The notes beneath the pieces are model-generated. The model was given only the letters and a program-made list of their open reading frames with translations, made no database searches and was not told the DNA's origin. DNA of 64,000 bases from Cantharellus purpuraceus (taxonomy: Eukaryota; Basidiomycota; Agaricomycetes; Cantharellales; Hydnaceae): contig JALBUN010000023.1 in the NCBI GenBank assembly GCA_025174535.1, forward strand, positions 1,612,001 to 1,676,000, read 5' to 3'. The stretch's first letter is position 1. The number at the start of each line of letters is the position of its first letter. This document shows positions 15,955 to 28,905 of this stretch, piece by piece. Both the position numbers and the translations under genes were made by a program.

Positions 15955-18900
15955 ATGAACATTGCTAATCCAATTCCTTCCACAGTCTCCAGTATATCCT
16001 TTTCCTTTCTTACTGCTCAGGAAATTCGCCGGATATCCGTCAAGCAAATTGTCAATCCTGTCCTTCTCGATGACCTCAACCGTCCGAACATTGGCGGGTT
16101 GTATGATCCTGTTCTAGGGCCGAGTGATCGCAAAGATCTGTGCGTCAAGTCTCGCTTCATCCGCTCAGAATTTACTGACTTAAAAGCATTTCTAGCTGCG
16201 CGACTTGTCGCCTGGGATACTTTCAATGTCCAGGCCATTTTGGACACATCGAGCTCCCGGCTCCTGTATATCATCCGCTATTTATGGTGAACATGTACAA
16301 TGTTCTACGCGGGACTTGTATGTATTGCCACAGATTCAAGTCCAGTCGCACCGTCGTACGTTTCTTGGAACCATTGCAATGGGCTGTGCTAAAACCATGC
16401 TTCCTCCAGGTTTGCAAATATGTTGCAAAACTAAAACTGCTAGAGCATGGATTACTCGATGCCGCAGAGGGAATTGATGATTTGCATCAGCGCAATGTCC
16501 AGGGGGAAGATGAAGACGACAAGAACGATGTTTCCGAATCAGACGAGGACTTCATAAAACGAGTAAAGCTCTATGTTGCTGTCCATTTGCATCGGGCATC
16601 TTCGAGAAAGCGTGATGAATACAAGGATACTCTCGTCTACCAGACACGGAAACAGGTCATTCAAGACTTTTTGCGCAGGGCGATAACCAAATACTGCCAG
16701 AATGCGAATTGTGGAGCGTACGTTTCGTCGCTTAGACTTTCTCTTCATGCTACTTTCTGACTTCTTGTTCAAGCCCAGGGTACAGTTTTCGCAAGGAGGG
16801 CCACACAAAGATCATTGAATATGATCTGACAACTAAACAGAAAGCCCTGAACGCTGCAACTGGACGACGGCGGCCAGATGTCCTGTTGTCTGAAAGAAGC
16901 TCAGTCAGGCCAAGCACAAATGCTCAGAGGGAACATGAATCGGATGAAGAAACGGAATCTGAAGACGACGTTGGTGAAGACGGCATGTCTGTAGGTGATG
17001 AGCAAAGTAACGGCGATCCCGAGCCTTCGCAACTACCGCGAGCTGCTAATGGCAGAGTCAAGACGAAACGCGGTCGAAACGAACGTGTTATGGCTGCAGA
17101 AGAATGCAGGGCACACCTTCGACGTCTATTCCGCAACGACTGTGAGGTTTGCTCGCTGTTATTTGGTCGACATGGCCCATTTGCGCCTCTCTCCTCAAAG
17201 GGGATGTCGGAGGCGTCTGCTGACATGTTCTTTATGGAAGTCATGACCGTGTCCCCTACGCGTTTCCGCCCTCCTGCACAGATGGGCGACACTATTTTTG
17301 AGCATCCTCAGAACGAACTTTTGACGAAAATTCTCAATACATCCTATCGGCTCCGTGATCTGAATGCAGATCTTCGTGAAGCTTCTACCAAGGATGCTAT
17401 ACGCCTGGACTCGGGTGCCGCGAAGAATCGGATCTTTGGGGCACTTCTTGAGGCACTTGTCCAGCTTCAAGTGGATGTGAATAGTTTCGTGGATAGTGGC
17501 AAAAATCCAACACCTATGCGACAAGGTAAGTTGCCTCCTGCAGGGGTAAAGCAAGGTCTGGAGAAGAAGGATGGCCTGTTTCGTATGCACATGATGGTAT
17601 GCATCCCTTCACTTGACCTCGACGTGCGAACTAATACTTTTAAGGGGAAACGGGTTAACTTTGCTGCGCGATCTGTTATCTCCCCCGACGTTAACATCGA
17701 GCCATCTGAGATTGGAGTTCCTCCCGTATTTGCGCGGAAGCTAACATTCCCTGAACCGGTTACTCAACATAACTTTCGGGAAATGCGCGATCTCGTCATC
17801 AGGGGTCCACGAGACTACCCTGGGGCCACTATGGTTGAGTTTGAGGATGGCCACATGCAGTATCTTGTATGGTCACCACTGCATCATACCACCTTCTCCC
17901 TTATAATGTTCTTTACAGGAGAAGCTGTCGTTGGAGCAACGTACCGCTATCGCGAACCAACTCTTGACTCCTCAGGAAGGTAACAAAGCAGCAACCATGA
18001 CTCGTGGGCTAACCACACGGACAATGGCTATTAATAAGAAAGTCCACCGTCATCTTAGAGATGGCGATATTCTACTTCTTAATCGACAACCAACACTCCA
18101 TAAACCTAGTATGATGGCACACAAGGCCCGGGTACTACAAGGGGAAAAGACGATTCGAATGCATTATGCTAATTGGTATGTTTGTCTAAGGAGGATGAAT
18201 TAGTTGTGGGCTAATTCATCTACTTAGTAACTCGTACAACGGTGAGATACTACTTTAATACTACGTATGAGCGATAGTAATTCGGAACGGAGCCAGCTGA
18301 TTTTGATGGAGATGGTAAGCTATAAATTTTGATGAATATAGCGTTATGTTTGATTTTAATCGGCTAGAGATGAACATCCATTTCCCACGTCAGTACTAGA
18401 TTATTCACTCCCTCTGTTTAGCTCTAATTGCGGGTATCTCAGAAAACGAGGTAGCACGTGCGGAGGCTGTTCACATAGCCAATACAGACAATCAATACCT
18501 GGTCCCTACTTCTGGGAAACCTTTACGAGGTTTAATCCAGGACCATGTTGTAGCTGGCCTTTGGATGACAGCAAAAACAACTTTCTTCTCGAGAGAAGAA
18601 TATCATCAACTCTTGTACGGATCTTTACGGCCAGAGGATGATTTGCACCATGGTGGTCGTCTTATTACCTTACCACCGGCCATCTGGAAACCAAAACCTT
18701 TCTGGACCGGGAAACAGATTGTAAGTGCTTCTTCCCTCAACCACTGCGTACAATATTTATCATAGTTGATTGTCAAAGATATCCACTATTCTCAAGAACA
18801 TAACCCCAGAGACAGCTACTGGCCTCAGTCTGCGATCCAAGTCACAGGTTCCCGCGAAATTATGGGGGCAAGATGCTTCTGAAGAAGGAGAGGTATTGAT

Positions 18901-21900
18901 CATCAATGGCGAGTTACTTTGCGGGATACTCGACAAGTCCCAAATCGGGGCAAGCGCATATGGTGTCGTTCATTCTGTGCATGAATTATACGGCGCTGAC
19001 GTAGCTGGTCGTCTTTTGGGCATCCTGAGTCGGTTGTTCACTAAATTTTTGCAGCATCGAGCCTTCACCTGTCGAATGGATGACCTTGTCTTGACTGATG
19101 AAGGTAATCGACGACGTAAAAAGCTGCGCGACGATGGACAAGATCTTGGGACGGAGGCAGCAATCGACAACTTCCCAGCACTCCGCAACGTGTCTTCTGC
19201 TGAGATGCCAGCGGCTCTCAAGGATTTGCTTGAGGATGTGCTTCTGGATGATGCAAAAATGGCGGACCTCGATCGACATGCTCAGAAGAAGATGTCGGAA
19301 CACACGAGGTCTATCACGGATGCTTGTATACCCCATGGCCTGTATCGCAGCTTTCCAGACAATCACATGCAGGCGATGACTGTGTCTGGTGCTAAGGGTT
19401 CTCCGACTAACGCACAACTGATATCATGTGGCCTTGGCCAGCAATCGCTCGAAGGGCGGCGGGTGCCGGTGATGGTCAGTGGGAAGACTTTGCCGTCTTT
19501 CAAGGCGTTCGAAACGGCCGCCATTGCAGGTGGGTACATAGGAAGTAGGTTCTTGACGGGTATTCGACCTCAGGAATTCTACTTCCATTGTATGGCCGGT
19601 CGGGAGGGACTCATCGACACAGCTGTCAAGACCAGTCGGTCGGGATACCTACAACGATGCTTGATTAAGCATCTAGAAGGGATACGCGTGCATTACGACC
19701 ACACCGTCCGGGGGAGCGATTTATCCGTATATCAGTTTCAGTATGGCGGGGACGGTATTGACGTTACCAAGCAGAAACATTTGCAGGAGTTCGAGTTTGC
19801 AGCGCGGAATGAGGCGACACTTGTCAACCGGACACGTCCGAAGGACTTGATCGGGCGTGTGGACGATGATGTCGCCATATCACACATGAAGAAGGCTCTC
19901 AAGAAGGCAGTCAAGTATCCACAGTATCCAACAACCCTCTCGCTATATAGTCCCAGTCGATATTTAGGGAGCACGTCGGAAAAATTCGCTAGTGCTGTTG
20001 AGAAATACGCGGCAACAAATCCCGATCAGCTCATCATGGTCAAAAAGTCGGCTGACCATGGTCCCGATAAGTTACATCTAAAGGGGCTTATTAGTCAACG
20101 GAATTTCCGCCAGCTAATGAACGTGCGGTATTTAAGAAGTCTCGTGGAGCCAGGAGAAGCGGTGGGCCTACTGGCTTCCCAAGGGTATGTGTTATTATTG
20201 TCAGCAGTAATCTTGTATCAACACTATATGCAGCATTGGAGAGCCATCTACTCAGATGACGTTGAACACTTTCCATCTTGCGGGTAAGATTACCCTGCTC
20301 TATATAGACCCCCGCTGAACATGTTGTCTTTACCTTTAGGCCACGGTGCAGCTAACGTTACATTGGGGATTCCTCGGTTACGTGAAATTGTGATGACCGC
20401 CTCGACAAAACCCAAGACCCCGAATATGACATTGCCGATCTTGGCCAACGCTGACAAGAACGCGACAGACGAATTTTGCAAACGTGCTAGTCGCCTCACT
20501 CTCTCACAGGTTGTGGAGAATGTTTTTGTGAAGGAACGTATATGTTTGAAGCATGATATCCGCACCAAGGAGTACACTGTTAAGATCTGCTTCTACCCTG
20601 CTGCCGACTATCAGAAGGAGTATCTTGTTACCACCACCGAGATTTTGAGCTGCTTTGGGAGCCGATTTGCGCGTTTGCTCAAGAAGGAAATTGCATTCGA
20701 GCTCAAGAGGTTTGAATGGGATCTCAAGAATCGGTCGGCAAGCATTGGAGAGGGACGGGCGGAACGAGGTCCTGGGGCTGGTGGTGATGAAGATGCAGAG
20801 GACGAGTCCGAGCCGCAGGCCAACAACAACGATGATGGCTCAGAGGTCGGAGATGGCGATGCGGAAGATGCAAAGCGTCTTCGACAGTCGAAGCAGCAGG
20901 CCACGTATGAGGAAGACTCGGATGACGATGCGGCCGATCCTGATGCGATTGTTTTGGATAATGAAGGTATCGAGGCTGCGTTCCGTGATGAAGATCCTGA
21001 TAATGCCAAAATGGGATCAGATGACGGTAGCAGTAGCATGGATAGCGAGGAGGGTAGGTTGACGGTGCAGGTACAAGCTGTCGAAGAGTTGTTCCTAAAG
21101 AACTTGAAGAATGCGAGGTCATTTACATTTGACGAGTCTGGGTGTTTGTTTGACCTCGAGGTTTGTACTATATATCTCTTCTTTATTTGCGCACAGCTCA
21201 AGTTGCTATAGTATGGGTCAGACATGCCAAAGCTACTTTTGGTGGGCGTTGTGGAGCGGACATGCAGAAAAACAGTCATCCGGGAGATTCCTAATATCAA
21301 AGACTGTTTCATTGCCCCCAACGACCAGACAAAGGTTGATCAGCCAGGGCACAAAGTAAGCATCGAGAGATCTCGTACCACTCTACCATAACTGAGCACT
21401 AACCCTCATCTATAGTTAATGACGAATGGCTCAAACTATCTGGGTATATGGCAGGCCGCTGACCACGTCACAGATATTAATGGGATATACTCGAACGACA
21501 TTTACTCCAGCTTGCGTACGTATGGCGTGGAAATGGCACGGACCAGCATTGTGCAAGAGATTGGTGCCGTGTTTCGCGCTTATTCCATTAGCGTAGACCT
21601 TCGACATTTAGAACTTATTGCTGACTATATGGTGAGCATATCGTTTCCGAGTGGTGGTCAAGTCGCTCATGTCTTCCTGCCTGTAGACGTTTGATGGCAG
21701 TTACAAGCCTTTCAACCGTAGAGGAATATCCACCAACAGTTCGCCCCTCCTGAAAGCATCCTTCGAGACGACAGCGTCGTTCATATCTGACGCAGCGTTG
21801 CATGGGGACTTTGACGACTTGACTTCACCTTCGGGAAGTATTGTCCTAGGACGACCCCCAGCGAGTGGTACTGCAGCGTTTGATATAGTGATGCCTGTCC

Positions 21901-21911
21901 CTGCGCCATAG
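15955..21911 (+). CDS. RPA190: DNA-directed RNA polymerase I largest subunit (RPA190)
   Basis: Catalytic subunit that transcribes the 35S rDNA in the nucleolus. ATG 15955 ([13 protein letters not shown]) precedes the clamp with zinc ligands in [19 protein letters not shown] and GTCMYCHRF. The active-centre exon reads [21 protein letters not shown] and runs into NADFDGDEMN, the metal-A loop with three Asp. Downstream are the bridge-helix/trigger-loop segments [39 protein letters not shown] and [12 protein letters not shown], then an acidic insert (about 20755-21060), usual in Pol I. The end is [12 protein letters not shown]...MPVPAP, stop TAG 21909-21911. Pol I rather than Pol II: no CTD heptads, and the acidic jaw insert is present. 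The metal loop is split over exons of 14, 18 and 21 nt (18228-18388). Confidence 0.93.
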
Positions 21912-22064
21912 TAGAACCTCTTGATTATTTTTGTGATGCATGTTGTCGTTTGTACTTTGCACTTTAGCATTGAATATACAATTTAAAGACACTCAAGAGC
22001 TGCTTAGGGTCTATTTCTATTGATTCCACGTTCCAGGAATCTGGATGTCAACAAAATGAGTAAT

Positions 22065-22305
22065 TGACGGAGACTTTACTATGAAGCGACTCGCCTTCCA
22101 CATGGGCGCATATGGGTCCACAGCTCGGCGGGGCATACAAAAGATTTTTTTCTAGCGCCTGCTGGAGTTCACATTTTTATCCGTGAACTCCAGGTACGCA
22201 CACTGTGATGGTTTACATCCATATTGAACTAAATACACACTTTTATCCATGTACTCCAGCTGTGGACTTAAGGTCCAGCTGACTGTCTGAACCTACTAGT
22301 TGTTA
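22065..22305 (+). repeat. Diverged copia LTR (same family as 36511-36715)
   Basis: Begins TGACGGAGAC and ends AGTTGTTA, matching the intact copia LTR (TGACGAAGAT...AGTTGTTA) with many substitutions and extra bases. The hairpin CTGGAGTTCAC/GTGAACTCCAG (22162-22193) is kept. It is followed by GGTT and the gag ATG at 22310. It marks the edge of the first retroelement nest, about 150 bp behind the RPA190 stop. Confidence 0.75.
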
Positions 22306-22309
22306 GGTT

Positions 22310-22512
22310 ATGGGCCCCACCAGCAAATCAGAATCACATGCCTTCAAACTTCCAAAGCTCAATGGCCAGAACTACTCACTCTGGGCTGAGCATATGCAAG
22401 CTGCACTGCAATCTCACTACCTTTGGCTGATAGTCAATGGTATGGAGACTTGTCCAGAAACACCATCTGATGCAAAGGTGGCTACTGCAGAATGGAAGCT
22501 TGAGCAGAAGGA
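22310..22512 (+). pseudogene. Copia gag N-terminal fragment, cut by gypsy1
   Basis: Reads MGPTSKSESHAF and NGQNYSLWAEHMQAAL, close to residues 1-67 of the intact copia polyprotein at 36720. The match stops at the 5' LTR of gypsy1 (22513). The rest of this copy is not seen in the window, so no protein is made. Confidence 0.8.
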
Positions 22513-23050
22513 TGTTATGACTATATTCATTAATGTCCAGATCCCCGTCCAATCCACTCAGATCCCCACGCATATGAAATCTATACTCCATTTGGAAACC
22601 ACTGTCTCCATCTCCCTGTCCAATCGTCACCGCTTATTCCACCCATCCATCTCCGGTTCCAATTGATGCATCAGCATCACCATAGGAACCTGGACATCCG
22701 TCCCATTGGACTCGGACATACTCATGCAAGGCTGTCGGCCTCAGAGACCCATCACCAGAGTAATTATTATTAGATTTCAAAATATGTATTTAAGTTGCCC
22801 GACTGGGGACTTCATTCCCCAGTTCAAATATTGAATCACGCCTAGTTCCTAAGTCCGATCCTAACTCTCTAAGTTGTACTCCATCTCTGAAATCTCAGAC
22901 ACCGGTATTAGTGAGGGTGCAGCACATAAGCTGAAGCCAAGTCCGTCCCGACCCCCATGACGTGCTCCAACTCCGACCCAACCTCCAACCCAACCTCCAA
23001 CCCAATCTCCAACCCAATCTCCAACCCCCAATTGGACCTAGTGCGTAACA
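22513..23050 (+). repeat. Gypsy1 5' LTR
   Basis: Starts TGTTATGACT and ends GTGCGTAACA (TGTTA/TAACA inverted ends). Related LTRs lie at 53582-54087 (same strand) and 49390-49905 (inverted, solo), which set the borders. No partner LTR is found behind pol at 27885, so the 3' LTR of this copy is lost or replaced. Confidence 0.8.
22979..23027 (+). repeat. 12-bp tandem repeat, four units, in gypsy1 LTR
   Basis: Four near-identical units of the form aacctccaaccc. The related LTRs at 49390 and 53582 have fewer or diverged units, so the array expanded in this copy or family branch. Confidence 0.75.
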
Positions 23051-23127
23051 GTATATTTGAACTGCCACACTCACTCCTACCAATGCCATGATCCACTGCC
23101 AATTCTGAATGCGCACGAACCGTCGAG

Positions 23128-24204
23128 GTGCCCCCTCCCAGCATCGACACCATCCCCAAGGTCATCGAAGAACCGACGGACCGCATAGAGGCTGTCAATA
23201 AAGAAGACGACACCCCACCCTCTCCAAATCTGGCGCAAGCCATCTCCCTGCTCGCCAGCAGCATCTGTAACCCACAAGCCCCTAAGTCCTGGACCAAGGT
23301 CCAAGAACCCGACCCCTTCGATGGCTCCGATCTGCAAAAGCTCCAGCCGTTCTTGGTGCAATGCCGGTTGAATTTCCACGACCACCCCAACGCATTCACA
23401 TCTGATCAGGCGAAGGTCACCTTTGCCATGTCCTATCTCAAGGGCACCACACTGGACTACTTTGAGCCAGCACTCATGGACAACTCCGATGACCCGATAT
23501 GGTCAGAGGACTACTCCGACTTCATCTCCAAACTTTGGACCAATTTTGGTCCTTATAACCCTGAGGCTGATGCCGAGAACAAACTTGATCGACTTCAGAT
23601 GAAGGAAAATCACAAAATCGCAAAATACATTGTGAGTTTCCAGCAGCTAGCTCTGAAAGTCCAATGGGGCGACGCCGCACTCTGACACCAATTTTACATT
23701 GGACTCCCATCCCGCATCAAGGATGAGATATCACGTGTTGGTAAGCTGGATACTTTGGCTACCCTCCGCAAGCTCGCCCAATCCATCGACACCCGTTATT
23801 GGGAACGTCAATCCGAGGTGTCCTGCGAAAACTTGGCTAACAACAAATCGGACAAGTCCAACAAGGGGTCCGATAAGTGGGCCACCGCCAACTCAGGCCA
23901 GAAGTCAAACACTGGTAACGCTGCCACTTCCGGTTCCGGTCAGAACAATTCCGGCACCAGCAATAACTCTGGAGCTTGCAAGGGTACTCCGGACCTCTCC
24001 ACCAAGCTGGGAAAGGACGGAAAACTCACCCAGCAGGAACGCCAGCGCCGCATGGACAACAACCTCTGTCTGTTCTGTGGAAAGCCTGGTCACCAAGCCA
24101 AGGATTGCAACAAGGCAACCTCATCCACAGCAAAGGCAAAGGGCCATGCCACCAATGCCACGACGGACAAGTCTGATGCTAAAGTGACAGACCAAAAAAA
24201 ATAG
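23128..24204 (+). pseudogene. Gypsy1 gag, inactivated
   Basis: Retroelement capsid gene. The frame holds the gag core (about 23270-23680: PKSWTKVQEPDPFDGSDLQ, LKGTTLDYFEPAL) and a zinc knuckle CLFCGKPGHQAKDC (CX2CX4HX4C) near 24066. It is interrupted once by TGA (23683-23685) where CGA (Arg) is expected. The first codon is GTG, while gypsy3 has ATG at the same place. It ends TAG 24202-24204 directly after a run of eight A. The same stop and A run are in gypsy3. Confidence 0.85.
24194..24201 (+). promoter_or_regulatory. A8 slippery run at gag-pol junction
   Basis: Eight A bases immediately before the gag TAG. A -1 slip at A AAA AAA passes the stop into the pol frame (continuing ...KIVSSPIASIWAEG). 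The run is kept in gypsy3 (55228-55235), which fits programmed -1 frameshifting. Confidence 0.55.
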
Positions 24205-27200
24205 TAAGCAGTCCTATAGCCTCCATATGGGCTGAGGGCTGCGTTGGTACTCCCTGTACGACAAACGAGGTCTGCCTGAACGCATCCGCTCTTTCCCACT
24301 CTGACTCCCTTACCCTCCTCGTCCACTCCGACTCCATTCCTGATACCGCTATTCAAGCGTTAATTGACTCTGGTTCTACTCACTGTTTCCTCAATTCCTT
24401 TTTTTCTGATTTACATAAACTCCATACATACACCATAACTCCAATACCACTCCGATTATTTGATGGCACTACTAATGCTGTTATTTCACGAGCTATAGAT
24501 TTGTCTATCCATTTTTCTGTCAGAGAAATCCAGACCCTTACATTCTATGTTACTCCGCTTGACTCCAGCTGTTCTGTGGTCCTTGGACATAACTGGCTCA
24601 CCCGCTACAATCCGTTGATTGACTGGGCATTGGGCCATATCACATTCCATTCTCCAGCACAGGCTGTGTCATCCCCGACATCACCAGCAACTATAGGTGT
24701 GAAATTATCTTCTGCCTCTGCTGACTCTGCTCCAACAGATACTCTGTCTACCCCTCCGTTTATATCGATGGTGGACACTATGGTCTTCACCAGACTAAGC
24801 AAACTGGATGGTTCTCACACATTCCAGGTCCACCTCTCCAATCCAATATTCCTCGCCGCTTGTTCCACCCGATCAACTCCACCGGACCTCTCTATGGTTC
24901 CAAAGGAGTATCATGAGTTTGCCGACGTGTTCAGCAAGTCTAAAGCTGACTCTCTAGCAGAACACTGACCATACGATCTCAAGATCAAACTGGATGACAA
25001 CTCCACCCCTCCGCTTGGCCCTATCTACTTGCTATCCCAAAAAGAGCTACTGGCTCTCCAAACATTCATAGATGAGAACTTGGCCATGGGCTTCATCCGC
25101 CCATCCCTATCTCCTCATGGAGCTCTGGTCCTATTTGTCCGCAAAAAGGACGGATCACTCCATCTATGTGTCGACTTCTGTGGACTCAACAAGATCACCA
25201 AGAAAGACCAATACCTGATACCCCGCACCACAGACCTACTCGAAAGTCCTCGAAAGGCTAAAATCTATTCCAAAATAGATCTCCAACATGCCTACCATCT
25301 AGTCTGTATCCGAGAAGGCGATGAATGGAAAATGACCTTCCACACATGATATGGATCCTTCGAGTGGTGCATCATGCCCTTTGGACTAACCAATGTGCCC
25401 GCCACCTTCCAGAGGTTCATGAATGATACCTTCACCAATCTCCTCGATGTGACCGTCCTTGTTTACTTAGACGACATTTTGGTATATTTGGACAATGAAG
25501 AAGAACATCGGACACATGTCCGAGAGGTACTCCGACGTCTCCGAAAGCATGGCCTCTTCACCCACGCTGACAAATGTGAATTCCACTCTGACTCGGTTGA
25601 ATACCTAGGCTATATCCTCTCCCCGGCAGGATTGACAATGTCTGATGACAAAATCAAAGCCATACAGGAATGGCCAGAACCCTGGAAAGTCAAGGACATA
25701 CAGTCCTTCCTAGGGTTTGCCAACTTCTACCGCCGCTTCATTCATGGCTACTCCGATATCACCGTTCCACTCACCCGACTCACTAGGAAGGGTACCCAAT
25801 GGAATTTCACTGATGAATGTAGACAGAGCTTTGAGACCTTGAAGAAGGCCTTTACTTCCGCTCCGATACTGACTCATTGGGTTCCAGACATTCCTATCCT
25901 ATTAGAGACCGACACCTCCGACTATGCACTTGCTGTGATCCTGTCCATCATCTCTCCGGACGATGGACAAGTCCACCCGATCGCTTTTCACTCGCGTACA
26001 TTTACGCCCCCCGAACTGAACTATGACGTCCATGACAAAGAACTCCTTGCCATATATGAAGCCTTCCGGATATGGAGACACTACCTTGAAGGCCCCTCCG
26101 ATCCGGTGGACATCATAATGGACCACAAGAACTTGGAATATTTCTCCACAACGAAACTGCTCACCCAGAGACAAGTCCGATGGTCTGAGTACCTATCTCA
26201 GTTCAATCTCATTATCCGTTTCCATCCTGGTTGACTCGGAGCAAAGCCCAATGCGTTAACTAGATGCTGGGATGTCTACCCTAAAGAGGGGAATAGTGAC
26301 TACGCCACTGTAAACCCACACAACTTTTGTCCTGTGTTCACTAACAAGCAGCTGGCATTGTCCCTACAAGCATCCACCCTCATGACTCCCACTCTCTGAG
26401 CTGTCACCATTATGGACATTGACCAACTCCACTCCGACATCCGCTCATCACTCCGATCTGATCCTGTTGCAGTTAAACACTTGGACAACCCTTCCGATCT
26501 GAAGTGGTCACTTGACCCTGAAGGACACCTCCAACACAACAACCGGATATACATCCCCGATGCCAACAACCTCCAACTCCGAGTTTTGCAGTATTATCAT
26601 GATCACGCGATCTCCAGCCACTTTGGGCAAAATTGCACACAGGGATTAATCCGACGAGACTATGTATGGCCAAAAATGCAGGAATACATTCAACACTACT
26701 GTAACTCCTGCACCATGTGTATGCGCTCAAAATCACAAAGGCACAAACCCTACGGAACGCTTAAGCAACTTCCGATCCTGGAGCAACCATGGAACTCCAT
26801 CTCCATGGATTTCATAGAGAAGCTCCCCCCATCGCTCAGATATGACACCATACTCGTGATTGTCAACAGGTTCACTAAACAGTCACTATTCATTCCGACG
26901 CATGACACCATCACCTCCGCCTCACTAGCCAAATTGTTTGTTCTCCACATATTCTCTAAACACAGAGTCCCATCGCATGTCACGTCCGATCGGGGCTCGG
27001 AGTTCGTGTCCTCCTTCTTCTGCACACTAGGAAAGGCTCTCGACATGAAACTTCACTTCACCTCTGGATACCATCCTGAAGGAGACGGACAAACAGAACA
27101 AATGAATCAGTCCCTGGAACAATATCTCTGAATCTATTGTAACTATCAACAAGACAACTGGGCTGATCTACTTCCAATTGCAGAGTTTGCCTACAACAAC

Positions 27201-27885
27201 GCTCCAAACGCGACTACCGGCATCTCTCCGTTCTTTGCTAATAAAGGCTACCATCTGAACATCTCTGTCCACCCTGAGAAAGAACTTGCCTCCACCAAAG
27301 CCTGCCAATTCGTAACTGACCTTGATCAACTACACCAACATCTCCAAGAGACCATCTCCAATGCCCAGAAACAATATCAAGTCTCTGCAGACCGACACCG
27401 CATTCCGGCTCCGGACCTGCAAATCAGAGACAAAGTATTTCGTTAAGGCCAAACACTTCCAGACCACCCGCCCATCAAAGAAACTCTCCGAGAAATACTT
27501 AGGTCCTTATGAGGTCATTGCTCATGCAGGCAGCAGGTCCTTCACCCTCCACCTCCCGGACCACTTCCAAGCAGTTCATCCGGTCTTCCATATATCAATG
27601 CTTGAACCCACTACCACAAATGAGATCTCCGGTCGCACACAACCCCCACCTCCCCCGATCATCATTGAAGGAGACAACAAATATGAGATCTCTGAGATCC
27701 TGGACTTGAAGATCAACCATTGATACAAGTGCAAGCTCCAGTACTTAGTCAAATGGACTGGGTATGAAGGCACCGACGAAGAGTCCTCATGGATCTCTGC
27801 ATCCGAACTCGATCACGCATCCGAATCTGTCTCTGACTTTCACTCCACTTATCCAGACAAACCTGGCCCCCTTATGAATCTTTAA
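24205..27885 (+). pseudogene. Gypsy1 pol: protease, RT, RNase H, integrase, chromodomain; inactivated
   Basis: Chromovirus-type Ty3/gypsy polyprotein in -1 frame to gag. In order: protease LIDSGSTHCFLN (about 24360), reverse transcriptase with MPFGLTNVPATFQRFMND and VYLDDILVY (about 25370-25480), RNase H with LETDTSDYAL (about 25900), integrase HHCC and core (SDRGSEFV near 26990), and a C-terminal chromodomain (YLVKWTGYEGTDEESSWI, about 27745). Stops at 24966-24968, 25347-25349, 26232-26234, 26397-26399, about 27129 and 27721-27723 are nearly all TGA at expected CGA sites, plus one extra base near 27441. Not functional. Confidence 0.85.
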
Positions 27886-28792
27886 GTTCAATTGCTCATA
27901 CTATGACTCCTGCTCTGAGTCACACTATGACTCCATCCATGACTCATGCCATGAGTCAGAGCAAATCCAAGCAGCTCATTGGCTAGGAAACTTCCACCCC
28001 CTTCTCACATATTCCACTAGCTTCCAGTAGTTTCCATCTATTAATAGGTAGAAGTTTCCAGTAGTATTAGTCAGCTCCTGTAAATACAATATAAAAGGAG
28101 CCCATTCTGCCTCTGAATAAATAACCATTTCTACCCCATCATTTGCACATCAGTGTGACTAGAGTGACATACAGTGTCATCCTCTATATCTCAGTAACTG
28201 TTGATTGTCCAGTTCAAGGGTCGCTTACAGTTGTGTAACTGTATTTGATTGCACTCGAAGTAGTGATTGTCCTGCTTTGGGCATGAGTGTAGTATCTGCC
28301 TCACATGACTACAAATCTACAGGGTGAGATTGTCTGTCAATAGTCCAGCCATTAGTGCTCTTGTTTAAGTAACTAGTGTGTACTGCCTTTGCAGAGCCTT
28401 AGGATCTTGAACTCGTGTGAAGCAGTTGCTAGACTACTTCACACATCGCTGTTACCCGCTTCAGAGTGTCACTGGTTGGACAGTCTGATTCATCCACCTA
28501 CTTCCTCTAGCCTCTAAGTGCATTCCCCTCTTTTTGGAATATCTGGACCCCTAAGCGTCCGTGAACTCTAGACTCTGGAAGTCTTATTCATTCCCTACTG
28601 CTAAGAAATGTATTACCTTCCTGCATATCGTCTGCATTGACCATTACAACGGATTGTAACCAAAGTACAAATGTTAAATTGTTTCTGGAGTTGTGCTGCA
28701 GTAGGATTTGATATTCTTCTCAGCTGTTCATTCACGGAATTGTGGTGATTTAGAGTTTGCCCTAACACCATAATTTTGCGGGTTCCAGAACA
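27886..28792 (+). repeat. LTR-A-like long terminal repeat, 5' end incomplete
   Basis: From about 27960 it aligns with the last 800 bp of the LTRs at 33309-34700 and 51760-53150, ending GGGTTCCAGAACA. It has a TATA-like caatataaaagg near 28090. The first 70 bp carry CATGACTC repeats that reappear inverted near 30012-30050. It abuts gypsy1 pol without that element's own LTR, so the junction is a rearrangement or insertion border. Confidence 0.7.
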
Positions 28793-28905
28793 GAGGCCTC
28801 ATGTCCATGGATTGAATAGGTGAGATGGTTGGGTGCAGTCGGAGTTATACTGGGGGTCTGGAGACATATAAAAGGAGGGGCATGATCGAGGTCTTATCCT
28901 CAACG

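Noticed and set aside
22895..23399. Minus-strand ORF with GWRLG repeats
   Set aside because: Shadow of the 12-bp LTR tandem repeat and gypsy1 gag.
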